The notes under the pieces were generated by a model. It saw only the letters and a program-made list of their open reading frames with translations, did not search any database and was not told the origin of the DNA. A stretch of DNA of 64,000 bases, taken from contig CM048552.1 of the NCBI GenBank assembly GCA_026413225.1, positions 56,373,001 to 56,437,000 on the forward strand, written 5' to 3'. The stretch is from Otis tarda (taxonomy: Eukaryota > Chordata > Aves > Otidiformes > Otididae). Shown here one piece after another: positions 1 through 12,100 of the stretch. Position 1 is the first letter of the stretch. Each line of letters begins with the position of its first letter. A program made the position numbers and the translations under genes.

Positions 1-1449
1 ACAAAGATGGCTTGCAGCAGAAGCAAATTGGAATGGCGTTAGCCATTGAGGGAAGAAATCAGTGAGGGGAATGTTCTGTTAAATGGAGCAAGACAGATTG
101 CTCCAGCAACACCTAGAAAGAAAAGACACTTGCTCAAATGCATAGCAGTGACTTTTGCCCTTGGAAAAATGCAGGTAATAAAGTTATTTAATTCTGCAAT
201 GGGGAAAAAAGCTCAAACAGCAGACTAGATTGCCACAAACAAACACAGGAGTCCAATTCTCAGCTGGGAAATTTTAGAATTTCACTAAAACACACGAGTT
301 TCATCCTTTTACCACCTCATCAAGATGCACACAGAGAACCAGACATCCCAATAGACAGTAAATATGTACGTTTATAAAGGAGCTAAAATTGACAATAGAG
401 AGCTACCTCTGTCTGCTGGATCCTAGAAACACACCAGTGGAAGGATTAGATTTCCTATCACAGATGCCAACAAGTAGACAAACAAGGACTTTTTTTTTCA
501 CCCACAAGACATCAGTTATCCAAATCCAAGCAAACACCAGACTGGCAAATACAGCTGGGAGAGAGGCAAAATAAACCCAGATTTTACTATGACATATAAA
601 ACCATCATTTAGACAATCAACCAGTATGGCCGAGATCAAACAATGACAGCTGGAAGTCAAAAAGTAAAGCTGCTAGCCCTGCAACAGTGACACAATTACA
701 TACTGCAGAGTGCAGCAGGTCGGAAAAGTTTTTCCTCACCTCCCCAGAGAAAAATCTGTACTTTTTGGCATTAAATCAAAATATTTATTACAGGGGAGAA
801 GAAAAAAAAAAGAAAAAAAAAAGATTAATTGATTAATTGCTTGGATTCCAAAATTATGCTCTGTGGGGCTCTTTGCCACTTGCTCAGCATTCAAAGTTTT
901 CTCTCTGCATTGGGCTCCCTCTTCATACCCCTGTAAAGCAGAGCAGCAAATCCTGACACCCAGGCAGCTATAACACACCATGAGAAAAGGTACCTGGCTG
1001 ATGTCACACCCTGCATCTGTTATAATGAGCCAAAATGTACTGCAGAACTTGGATACTCAGGGCTCAGAGGAAGCATCGCAGGCCCTCTGGCATTACACTT
1101 GTTGCTCCAAATAATCCTTTTCTGTGAAAGTGAGATGTTTTCCATGTCAAACCTTCCATGAAATTGTAAAAACAATTTTCTGTTGAAAGACAGTTGCAAT
1201 GAGAAGCTCTCCGGAGAAGGAAAAAATACAGATGTACAAAAGAATACATTTGTATGTAGCTAATACCTGAAATACTCAAAACGAAGCAGACAAAAGTTCA
1301 AACAGGAAGACAGACCAAAATGAGGTTCCCTCAGAGGAACTGTATTTCCCATATGGGAATATTCTCATATTTCCCAAATACTCCCCATATGGGAAATGCA
1401 GGGCTCCCATTTCCCTGCTTGCAAAACTGGCAAGAGTTTAACACAGTTA
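1..1449. other. Unique intronic DNA; no gene seen
   Basis: A-rich plus strand with no convincing ORF or repeat family. Short A-tracts with G interruptions lie at about 795-823. The only structured part is the palindrome cluster at 1325-1416, listed separately. Confidence 0.5.
1325..1416. repeat. Cluster of TTCCC/GGGAA palindromes
   Basis: A perfect 14-bp palindrome, TTCCCATATGGGAA, lies at 1346-1359. A second copy of its core, CCCATATGGG, lies at 1384-1393. Between and around them are TTCCCAAAT (1371-1379), GTTCCCTCAGAGGAAC (1325-1340) and CTCCCATTTCCCTG (1404-1417). TGGGAA half-sites resemble RBPJ/CSL or Ets-like sites, but no binding is shown. It may be only a short local duplication. Confidence 0.45.
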
Positions 1450-1793
1450 ACTGGATTGGGAACTGACCCCTTCAAGCTCCCTCAGTAACCTTAGTCAGCT
1501 CTGATGGTTGGTGGCATAGACAAACCAGCCATGAAAGCCTTTGCTCTATGTTCATGCAAGGAAGGCATTTTTGGAGGTCAGCAACTGCCCGTGATGTGGC
1601 AGGTGATTCCCAGAGATGTTGCAGTGGGGAGCCTCTCACACCTTCACTGGCTCTTCCCAAGCATCTCCTCTCCTCCAGGTCTTGGTGCACAAGGGTAGTC
1701 AGAGTGGCAGCCAAGGGACAGGGAAGCACAGTGTGTCAAAGGAAGAGGGAGCAGAAGTTAAGGCAGCCTGGAATAAGCAGGAGTTGAAAGCTT
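1450..1793 (+). repeat. Inverted repeat, left arm (344 bp)
   Basis: The reverse complement of this segment recurs at 5210-5553 with the same length. No mismatch was found by eye along the arms. The left end is at ACTGGATTGGG; the right end is a HindIII-type AAGCTT palindrome (1788-1793). Flanking bases differ immediately outside the match. The arm is not a transposon end that I recognise and codes for nothing convincing. Perfect identity in non-coding DNA means a very recent copy or an assembly artefact. Confidence 0.95.
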
Positions 1794-3407
1794 GCCAGGG
1801 CCTGGGGATGGATCTGTATACCCAATGTGGAGTGACAGGGGACTGGCCAGGAGAATGTGAATCTGGCAGGAGGACAGCTGATGGTTTACCATCCACCTTC
1901 AGCAGCGTTGACCTGTCTGAGCACCAGCCTCACCTGAAGGACAGGGAGTAGCTGGAGAACCCCAAATGTCTGCAGCCTGTGCAGAGCTGTGGGACCCCTT
2001 CTGCCTGGGCATCACCAGGAGAGCTACTAACAACACCTGCTTGTATAGAAAAGAAGTTTTGGTCAGCCGCAACCATGTTGTCAAACACCTGCGGGCATGG
2101 CAACAGCTTGTGAGCAGAGTGCTGGTAGACCCAATTCACTTCAGAGAGTGCCTGCTCCCTTGGGAGTGGGTTTATTTGGCTGAGTGTTGATGTCTCAGAT
2201 TCAGACAGGCCTGTCACAGAAGGTGAGATGTGGAGGCGAGCTGCCTAGAAGACGAGTCTCTTATCTAAGTGAGCTGTCTGGTTGCTGATGTCCAAGGCAG
2301 GTGGGGTGAATGGCCCATGGAAGTGTCTGTCCTCCATCAATGACTAGAAAGGGAGCCTGATCTACTAGCTTAAAGCTGCGTCCCTGCCTTCCCACAGGCT
2401 CCCTGCCCGCTGGCTGAAGTGATGCGAGGGGAATCTGAATCTGGATGTGTGTGTGTGGGAGGTATATGCTACTACCTGTGCTGAACGTGTGCCGCTTGGT
2501 TGTCCTCCTGCTTTGCAGCAGGCATCTCTGCTCTTGTGGACTGCTAATGGTGATACTGCACCAGCTCTCTGCGCGCATGGGTAATGGCACCTCATCCCTG
2601 TATGGTGCTCTTATCAGGGACGAGACTGGCATTTTGAGCGCTGCAGTCAGGTGCTTTGTTCCCTGGCACTGGTTCCCAGTAGGTGATGGGGCTGTTAGTG
2701 GAGCATCGTGCGTGTATGAACGCGCAGCTGCTCTCTCGGGCGTAGGGATGTGAGGAACTCTGACTCCTGTGCTCTTCCTGCCTCTGCCTTTTCTCTGCCT
2801 TCGCTCCCTAGATTCTCTCTATTCTTTGCCTTGGCAGGAAGAGGTGTCCCAGTGTGCTCAAGGCTTGAAAAAATCGAGCAAAATTGGAAATGTTTCAGCT
2901 TTTCTGTACATGTTTCAATTTTTCCTTGCAGTTTACGGTGCTAGACGCACTGGATCTTATTACATAAAGATGTTGTTTCTTGTCATTAATCCAAGGCATG
3001 GTGGCTGTTCTTGGCACTTTCCTTCTAATTTGCTGTTCTCCTTGGTGAATAGCTATCGGATGGCACATACAGATTAATTCTACTTTAACCCTATTGATAG
3101 CATTTGCACCTTAACCTTAGGGTCAAGGGAAGCATCCTCTCCTGTTTTTTATTTTCTTATATTTTTTTTTCCTACTGATTTTATTAATGATATTAAAAAA
3201 AAAGTCTGGTGGAAGCAATGGCAGCCCAGCAAAACCTGGGCCTCTTTCTGGGGAGCAGTGAGACTTTCTAGGTTTGCTCTTTCAACTTGGGCAAGAGTCA
3301 CAGTGCTAAATTCTAGGGGCCCTGGAATTGGACATTGGACCTATGGACTTGGTTTTGTCTGGAAATACCACTTAATGTGTGAGAGTAGTTTTTCACAGCA
3401 AGAAAAT

Positions 3408-3536
3408 GTGCAAGGCCAGGTTGGATGAGACTCTGAGCAACTTGATCTAGTCGAAGATGTCCCTGCTCCTTGCAGGGGGCCTGGACTAGATGACCTTTGA
3501 AGGTACCTTCTAACCCTAATCATTCTATGATTCTGT
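3408..3536 (+). mobile_element. CR1 LINE 3' end fragment
   Basis: It begins at CAAGGCCAGGTTGGATGAGA and continues through the typical avian CR1 3' text, including CTCTGAGCAACTTGATCT, CTCCTTGCAGG and GGACTAGATGACCTTTGAAG, to the ATTCTATGATTCTGT end. Only the last ~130 bp are present, as with most 5'-truncated CR1 insertions. Several substitutions indicate moderate age. Confidence 0.93.
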
Positions 3537-4204
3537 AAGACAATTTTTAGTGCTCAGCTGTTTATTCTTCTGCAGGTATTACTAGAATATGTCAGTATTA
3601 ATGTTTCAGCACTTCTCCCTTTTTGCCTAGGTCAGGATGCAGAAAGCATCATTGTTACAGCTCTTCTGTGCACAAGCATGGTCTTTCAGTCAGCAATCTG
3701 GCTAGTGGATGAGCTGTCTCACAGTGGAAGCACAAGGCTGAAATAATCCAACTTCTCCTCTGGCTTCCCTCTGAGGTTAACCGTAGGCATGTTGCTGGAC
3801 TCCTCTGTACTTCTTGCTCATCTGAAATGAAGAATAATTGTGCTCCACCACATGTTGTAATGGCTAATTAAGGCCTCCTTGAGTAATTGAAGAAGCTTGG
3901 ACAAAGGGGAGGATGGAAACATAAACAACTGTTGCAAAACCAAGTGCTCTGCAGTTCAAAAGTGCAGAATTGAGTTGGCCAGTGCTCTTCTTGTGTGTTC
4001 ACAGACCATATTTTTTCCCATCGGTCTCCAGCCTCTATCAGGTGCCTGAAGGATGGTGCTCACTTAATGAGCAGCCAGATTACACTTTGTTTTCCTGTGT
4101 TTGTTCAATGCGTGGCTCTAGGCCTTATTGACAACACACTGTTTAAGTCCTGCTCTGAAGACAGGATTATTGATTTTCTCATAGTCTTTTTTTTTTTTTT
4201 TTTT

Positions 4205-4330
4205 TTATATCACAGTAGTATCTGAGTGCTCATCATTATAGAACCCAAGTGCTTCACAAACATTAATTTATCTTTACAACACCCTTGGGAGGAAAGGGCT
4301 GCTCTTGGCTCCCTGCTTATGGAGAGGGGA
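4205..4330 (+). mobile_element. Old SINE/LINE-tail-like fragment (MIR/L2/L3 type)
   Basis: The text around AGTATCTGAGTGCTCATCAT, AGTGCTTCACAAACATTAAT and ACAACACCCTTGGGAGG resembles an old amniote repeat tail with the order 'cacaacaccc...gaggta'. It follows a poly-T run. Divergence is high and the family is uncertain. Confidence 0.45.
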
Positions 4331-5209
4331 TGGCAGTGGGCACAGATTGAAATCGGAAGCATCCAGTAATTTTGAAATCCTAATTAGAGATACCTGGGAC
4401 TAGTATTTTTCAGAACCCGCAGAGTGTAGCATTTCCTGTGTTCAAAGTGTGGAGCCTTCACGTGTAGAAGTGAACTGTCAGTCATCCCTCAAGCTGGACT
4501 TGGGATTTCTGGTCTGCAGTGCATAATGAAAATAACAGAATTAGCAAACACTTTAAAAAAAGTGGCTTATTTTTTCCCAGAGATCAGAGCCTCAGGACAG
4601 ATGCTGTCTGTGCTCGGCTCTCTTTTGACCCCATGGTGACAGCAACAGCCTCTGGAAGAAAGCCCACCACTGCAATGGGTTACCAGGTGGTGCAATTGCA
4701 CCATGCCCTCAGGAGATAATAGGATGTGCTGGGTAGGCTAGTCCATGTGTGCTGGTACAGGAGAGGGACCATATGGAAAACTTCCTAATTGTACTTTTTT
4801 TTCCCCACAAAAATTACGGAGTAGAGTAGGGAAATCCAAATACCTTAGGCCCAGGTTTCTAGAGTAGATGGCTTGCTCTACAGTCAAAGTTAGAAGAAGA
4901 TCTTCCCAAGATACCCTTCACATGGCAGTAAAGGTTGTTCCCAGAGAAGTAAGGACAGAGGATGGTGTGGAGGTTGGGACGCAGGTCCTGATACTTCACA
5001 CCACATTAGGATGGTGCTGATGTTTGGTGCATGGTGGATGTTCCCTCAGCTTGCAGTGTTGTGAGACCCCTGGCTGTGTAGCTTTTGCTGAATTTCAGTG
5101 GGACTGGGAGCTGCAGCCTCCTCAGGGACAGCTGATCGGTGGGATCTTGCCTCGGCACCTGGTGGGAGCATCCATCAATTATTTGGTTTGGAGCCAAACA
5201 CCTGTGAAT

Positions 5210-5553
5210 AAGCTTTCAACTCCTGCTTATTCCAGGCTGCCTTAACTTCTGCTCCCTCTTCCTTTGACACACTGTGCTTCCCTGTCCCTTGGCTGCCACT
5301 CTGACTACCCTTGTGCACCAAGACCTGGAGGAGAGGAGATGCTTGGGAAGAGCCAGTGAAGGTGTGAGAGGCTCCCCACTGCAACATCTCTGGGAATCAC
5401 CTGCCACATCACGGGCAGTTGCTGACCTCCAAAAATGCCTTCCTTGCATGAACATAGAGCAAAGGCTTTCATGGCTGGTTTGTCTATGCCACCAACCATC
5501 AGAGCTGACTAAGGTTACTGAGGGAGCTTGAAGGGGTCAGTTCCCAATCCAGT
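5210..5553 (-). repeat. Inverted repeat, right arm (344 bp)
   Basis: Reverse-complement copy of 1450-1793. It begins at AAGCTTTCAAC and ends at CCCAATCCAGT. Together with the left arm it encloses 3416 bp. Outside the match the flanks are unrelated (GTGAAT on the inner side, GGACACC on the outer side), so the duplicated unit has sharp ends. Confidence 0.95.
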
Positions 5554-6146
5554 GGACACCAGATCTCCAGCTCTCCAGGGCACCACAGCCACAGCCTGTA
5601 CATATTGCATCCCTTTCCTGTATCCACCACATGGTGTTTTCTCACTGCTGCTGCAAGGGAAAGTGGAAATGTCAACTGAGGTTGCAATGCATCTGTGAGA
5701 GGTGGGGGGGAAGTAAAAAAAAAAAAAAGGTAACACACCAAAAACCACAAACAGGTAAAGGAGTCACTGAGAGCAGTAAGACAGAAAAAGGAGAGAAAAC
5801 CCTGGGGAGGTGATGTGAAGAGATTAGAGAGAGAAGCAGACATACTTAGTAAGGCAAGAGCTATTTAGGTGATAAAACATTAGATAAGGACCAAGGTGCC
5901 TACAACATAAAACAGGCATAGAGTGATTTTGAGAGAGGGCAAATATGGTTATACACTACTACAAGAGAGAGATTTCAAGGCAACATTGCATGTACACCCA
6001 AGTGCTCTGCCTCCAAGCCTCCCTCTCCAAGGAACACGATATTCATCCTTCCTCCTCTTCTAATCAGACCTCTCACATTGTCTCATCCTGCCTTCTGCCC
6101 AGGCAGGGATAAACCATAAGGGAAAGCTCAGAGAGATGCTAAGAGG

Positions 6147-6216
6147 AAAAAAAAAAAAAAACAAAAAAAAAAACAAAAAACCCCACACCAAAACCAAACA
6201 CACACCCAAAAAAACC
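6147..6216 (+). repeat. A/C-rich low-complexity tract
   Basis: Runs of A broken by single C, followed by CCCCACACCAAAACC-like text and (AC)-rich sequence. The same pattern recurs at 9048-9124, 13610-13642, 16839-16910 and 27843-27921, always with A and C on the plus strand. Confidence 0.85.
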
Positions 6217-9047
6217 AGAAGAGAGAAATCAACAGTGTCCCTACCCCACAGCCCATCAGGCTGCACCACCCACTGGCAAGTGAACCAACTCCTAAACTCC
6301 CTCTGGGTTCCTAGCATACTCTGCCCTACTGAATAGTCATTTTCACCCTCTTAAATTTAGGCCAGCACTAGAGAAATTTTTTTACAAGGTGTCATTTTCT
6401 TTAAGCAATATTTTAGTCAAAGCAGACACTTTACTCAATTTTAATAAATCCCTCCCTTCAACATCTGTATTGTCCCCCACCATAAATTCCCTCCAAGGAG
6501 TGTTAACATCCCCTGTATCCATATATTTTTTCATTTTCCCTTTCTACCCATCCAGGTGCACAGGCTGCTTCTACTAAGGAGGTGGAGTGGGTTCCCTGGT
6601 GAACCAGTCCTCCAAAGCTTCGGTCATCTTTGCAACCATTAGCATCAGGCTGTGTTACTGCCATTATAACACCTGTGAACAAGCACCAGCTCCCAGGGGT
6701 TGAAAGCAGACTTTACCCAGGCAAAGAGCAACCAGCATTTTCTCCTCCCTTTCATTAAGAAGTTAAGTAACCACTCCTGCATGACCTCCAGTTCTTTACA
6801 AGGTTGTCTCTTAGATGCCCATCGAAGCCTGTGTTCATTCACCCCTACCCCTTCCTTCCAGGTTACCATCCTTCAGACTAATTCATTCTTGTGGCATCTC
6901 ATTAAGTGTAGTCCTGGAAATTAAGCACGGCTCTAGAAAATTTATTAGTAGATCTTAAAACAACACACTGTGCTGAATCTAAAGCAAAGAGCATGGGAAG
7001 AGCACCCAAAGCTAACCCCATTATAAAAGAAAGATCTTGGGTTGGCAGGGTAGGAGGAGCAATTTGTGGAAAATAGCACTTGACTAGTTCTGAGCACCAT
7101 TTGAGGAGAAAAGCAAGAAGTGTTCCTCTCACTCAGACACCCAGTGAACAGCGGAAACAACGGCAGCTGCCTTTGAATCACCTGCACCTCTTGCTGACAA
7201 ATACCGGTGTCATGAGTAAATCAGAACTTCTCAGCCCGTGGGAGCTTGAGCTGTTGTGAGAGTGCAAAAAACACTGCAGAGCTGGTGTAAAGCCACAAAC
7301 AGGACACACGAGTAATGCAACAGGTCTGGGCCTTTGTACAATGAAAGAAAAACAACTGTCCTGCCAATGCTTTCCTACAGCAGCTCAGGCTGCTGAACTG
7401 CCTGTGCACTTGATTGCTGTGCTACAGGTTTCTTCTGAAGTAACTTCAAGACACGGCAGAGCCTCCAACTAGTTAGTAAGCGGGTCAAGATCTCCCTTTG
7501 TAACCAGGGACTGTATTACAGCCTAGAAGGAAAAGGTCACCATAATTAAATTTGGAGACCAAAGGCTCACATACACTCAAGGAGCAGAGAGAGAAGATGA
7601 ACATAAAGCAAACCATGAAGTAGAATCTAGTGTATCCAGATTTGGCAAAGACCCGTCCAACCAAGGGAGATTGTTCTCCTTGTAAGCAGCTCATCTCTGT
7701 GTTGCATCTATTTACCCAGCAGAGGAGTGTCAGAACCCATATTTTCCTCTTTCCTCTGATGGGGGCTCTTACTACTTATCTGCTTTCAGCAGGAGGGATG
7801 GAGGATGCAACACAACAGAGCCTGGGCAGGGACACTTCCCCAGCCTGCTCCTTCAGTGGTCCAGTCACCAGGTAAACATGGTGTGGGTACTACCGGGTGC
7901 CGAGACGGCAGTCTCCATCCCCACTGCCGCAGCTACTGATCATGAGCAAGAAATCCCCACCAAGAGGTGTTGAGTAGGCTAGAACATCTTCTCCAGAGCT
8001 GGAGGTCCAGTGTGCCCCTAACTGGGAACACCTATCAAAAGGGCAAGTAACTTTAAAAAGCAAAGGAGGGGAAAAATGGTAAAAAAAGTGAAGCAGAAAG
8101 TATGTTTACTAAAGCAAGTGACCTGAACTGTTTACAGACTCTCAGAAAGCCAAGACCAGTCAGGGAGCAGTCAGAGGAATATAACAAAACCAAATAAATG
8201 AGCATCTCAAGTTGGACCAAACGCCTGTCCAGCCTGGGCTGCAACACAGCCGCCCAGGGAAGTGTGTAAAAATGGGATGAGCAGACAATACCTCCCTTAG
8301 GCACTCTTCCAGCTGACAGCCTCTCTCAGCTCTTGAGCTTTGTGAGCCAAATCAGGTTTCTGTATTTTTCACTCCCCCTTCCTGGATTCCTCCTAATGAG
8401 GGAGGAATGGGACAGCCGAAGAGAATAACAACACTTAAGGAAAGCTAAGGTAACACTTGATATAGGATAATAGAGAGACAGCATCCACACATAGGCCTCC
8501 CGTATGTAATCTACTCAGATGTGAACTGCCACGGTGCGCCTGCAAATGCAGATACACGGCTCACATCTTTGGAAGAAATAGGGTGATATGCTGCTGTCTT
8601 GTACTGCGGATGTTTTATCAATAGCCTTAACCAGACATTTCAGTACTTGGGATCCTATTACAAAAATGATGGGGAGAAAAACCCAGAAGAATTTCTGAAT
8701 GCTTGCTGGCTGTGATTACCAAACGGTGGAAAAGACGAGCTCAGGCTTATTGGAAGCCATCACTCCTAGGGAAGGATGCTAGTTCATTATGAAAGCCTGT
8801 TATTTTGTCATCACCTGAGATAACATTTACTTTTTGTTCACTTCTTCACTTTTTAAACCCATGCTGGTTGAGTCCTGTAGCACATTTTGCCTTAAATACA
8901 GTAATATGTCTCTACTGAACTGTGTCTTGTGATATCTTCTGACGCCAGACAGAGAGCGATCAAGAAAAGCTGGAGACCAACGACCTGGGCTCACTTGCTT
9001 TGTGAACCATGTCAAATATACTTCATATCCTTCCTACCCCCGACCCC

Positions 9048-9124
9048 AAAAAAAAAAAAAAAACCCATAAAAAAAAAAAAAACCAAAACCACACCACAAC
9101 CAAAAACACAAAACAAAAAACCCA
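9048..9124 (+). repeat. A/C-rich low-complexity tract
   Basis: Two long A-runs separated by CCCAT, then AACCAAAACCACACC-like text. It is the same class as the tract at 6147-6216. Confidence 0.85.
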
Positions 9125-12100
9125 ACATGCACTTGCTGACCTGTCACCTGCAGACCTTGGTTGAATCAGCAGGAAGAACAGACAATTTCACCCTCTTAGA
9201 AAAGGTCAAGGGTGGTTTGTGGGGAGGGGGAGGCAGCACGCAGTAGGTAAGAGACACCATGCACAGGAAGACCACAAAAGCACAACACAGTACCTGTGAC
9301 CTCTAAATTATGTCTCCAGAGCTGAAAGATTCAGAATTAAGTCTGGATTGTTTTCTATATTTAAAAACAGTGACTGCTACAGGTGTTAAGATTTATTTTT
9401 TAACCTAAACAAAATCTGATCTAACTACTCAGTGAATTTGACACTGGATTTTGGCAGGCAGTGTAGTCATATATTGTATTTGTTAACTTAATAGGCATGC
9501 TTTTCCCCCTCTTCTAGATTTAGCTCTCAAACTAGGTCATGGTGATTACAAACATCCAGTCTGAAGGCAATGCTTCTCTGCTGCTCGGACGGAGGGAGGG
9601 GAAGAGGGAGAAGCAAAGGGTGATGGTATCACACATGAGCACGGTATTTGTACCCAGGCAGAGCACAGTACACATTGGTCCAAAACCTCACGAGCAGAGA
9701 AACGTGAGCTTTCTGATTTCTCCTGGGCTATGCCATTGCCTGGATTCACAGGCACTCAGTGACATCCATTACTTCAAGGGCTTTGCCTCTGCCAGCCAAG
9801 ATGGGATAAAGTCAGAATATTTGTGGGTACTTTTACAACCAACAGAGCTCAAGGCTTCACTGTACTGGGCATAGTTCAAGTCATCCCACTCCCAAGAGCA
9901 GAAAGTCAGAAGGACCAGGCGCCAGGTAGGGGCAAGAAAAGGGCTTGAGGAGGTAGTTCCCCATCTGGTGTCCCCAGCTGCAAAGAGGGGCTGAGGGAGA
10001 ACGTACATTTGTGGCCAAAGGGGACAGAGCTAGATCCTACACCAGCAGTAGGGGGGAGCAAGACCCAGCTAGCTTGAAGCTGGTGACTGTCTGATGGATG
10101 CTGTCAGTTTGGGAAATGGTGAAAAGATAAAGAAAGTGAGGAAGAGTAAAGCAAAAGCAAACTAAAGCCTCAGAAGATGAAGAATCCTATCCTTGTGTCC
10201 AGCATAATTAGACAGCATGTCACCTCTACAGAAGAGAAAGTAAGAGGTAAGGAGATGGAAAGAACAGAGCTGCATGTTGTCTGAATACATTTTTTTAAGC
10301 TTCTCATTATCATCCAAATTTTTCTTGTCTTCCCCCCACCCAGCATCTCACCACCACCGAGAAGCTCATTTGATGGAGCATCTTAAATATTCCATGCAGC
10401 CTTCAGACTTGCAATCCTTCTCTCCCCATCTGCTTCAGCCTGGCCCTGATGAAATTTCAGCAGGCCCATGGCCCACCTACGCAACAGCTCCTTTGACCCT
10501 CCTTCCTCTCAATCCACCTCTCTATCTTCTCCTCTCCTGCCCTATTAAACCTCCTATTTTTCTTCCTCTCCCCTCTGTCTCCAGAGAAATCAAGACCCAA
10601 ACTGAATTTCTTCCTCCTCGTTTCCACACCTCTTCATCATGATTCCCTTTTCTTCAGCCGTCAGCCTCTTCATTTCCTCTTCTATTCACTTTCAGTTTTA
10701 TTCTCATTCTCAATGAGACTTTGCCTGAGGTCAGGATTAATAACCCACACTTCAGACACCCATTAATCCATCAGTAATCAAGTACGGGGCACGAGGAGCC
10801 TGGCAGCCCGCTGTGCCTGGGGGATACCCATTGGCAAAGCTACATGGGGTCGTGGGGACCCTGTGGAGCTTGTTGGGGGGATGGTGACCAAAGGAGAGGG
10901 CAGCCTAGGGCAAGAGGGTGGCAGGGCTCTCAGAGGAGGTCTCCACAGGGGCAAGTCACCTGTAGCAAGACTTGAGCCCTGGTTTTCCCAAGTGCAGGGT
11001 GTTTGCACTGAGCCCTGCAAGCACAAAAGGGAAAGGTTTATTTTCACTGAAAGCACCTCTGGCTAAAACAGGAGTATTTCTGGCTGTCATGGAAAGGGGG
11101 TCTGGCATGGGAGAGGGAACCTCTCCATGGAGAAGCAACAGCTTATTAAAGCAAGAAGAGCTTCAGCATGCTGCACTCTGAGAAACAAGGTCATTTCTTC
11201 ACCACTTTGGAGCTTCTCCCTCCTGAGCAGGAGTTTGGCTCACCCAGGAGCCCCTGTGGCAGCTCCGTCCCACTGAAGGGACCCCACCTCGCCTAAACTG
11301 CTCATGAACTACAGGATGGTCACCCCCATGCAGAGGAACAGCAGCAGCTTCTTCTCCCTCTATCTCTTCTGTCCCCTTCACTCCTTCCCTAGAGATTATT
11401 CCCCTCTCATTAGATGCTGGGGGAATAGCAGCTCAGCTGCCTCTCCATCAAACCAGGCGATTGAAAAAAAGGAAGTGATTTTGCAGATGGAGGAATATTG
11501 TAGGCACAGAGGAGTAAGGGCCATTCTGGCTGCACAGGGACTCCTGCACCACAGCAGCTGTTAGAGACAAGAAGACCACAGCAAGCAGCAGGGAGATACA
11601 CATCAGGCCACAATCAGAGGACTGGGGAGAGCAAGAGGTTGAGGGGTAAGGGGTGAGGAGGCCAGTGAGATCTGATGGGGCTGGTCCCCAGCACCCTGCA
11701 ATGGGGAAGAGCATGGCTTACCCAGCTGAGGGGCTGAGCCAGGGCCAAAGGCAGGTAGGAGATCCAGAGATGGATGGGTGACAAGGCAATGGGAGGTGGA
11801 TGATGGTGAGAAGAGTTTGTAGAAGAGAAGAACTAGGCAAGAAGAACAGGGTTAAAGTATCATCTCACATCCTTTCCTTGCTACTAATCTCTCTATGTCA
11901 TGTTACCTATAACATCTTGCTGTTGAGGATCTTTTAACATTTCCTTTATGGTACTATTTGCTTCCTTTTCGTTACCGAGTATGTTAAGCAACACCAGATC
12001 ACCAACCCAGTTCTGCTTCTGTTTACCTTAGTGAGAGTATTGCCATTAGTTCTGTTGCCTCAGTCCTGCACCCACACACTTCTGGCTTCCCAGAAAGGTC

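Larger units (their letters stand above)
1794..5209. other. 3.4-kb block between the inverted repeats, apparently flipped; no gene seen
   Basis: On the plus strand this block is rich in T and G, whereas both flanks are rich in A. Examples are 2461-2580, 2761-2820, 3001-3060 and 3601-3720. Its homopolymer runs are poly-T (about 3169-3177, 4187-4206), while most runs outside are poly-A. It contains a CR1 end at 3408-3536 and an old SINE/LINE-like piece near 4205-4330. No exon was recognised. The simplest reading is that it sits inverted relative to its surroundings, either biologically or through misassembly. Confidence 0.6.

Noticed and set aside
1472..1787. Small proteins encoded identically at 1472-1787 and in 5216-5531
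   Set aside because: The identity is explained by the inverted repeat; the frames have no independent coding evidence.
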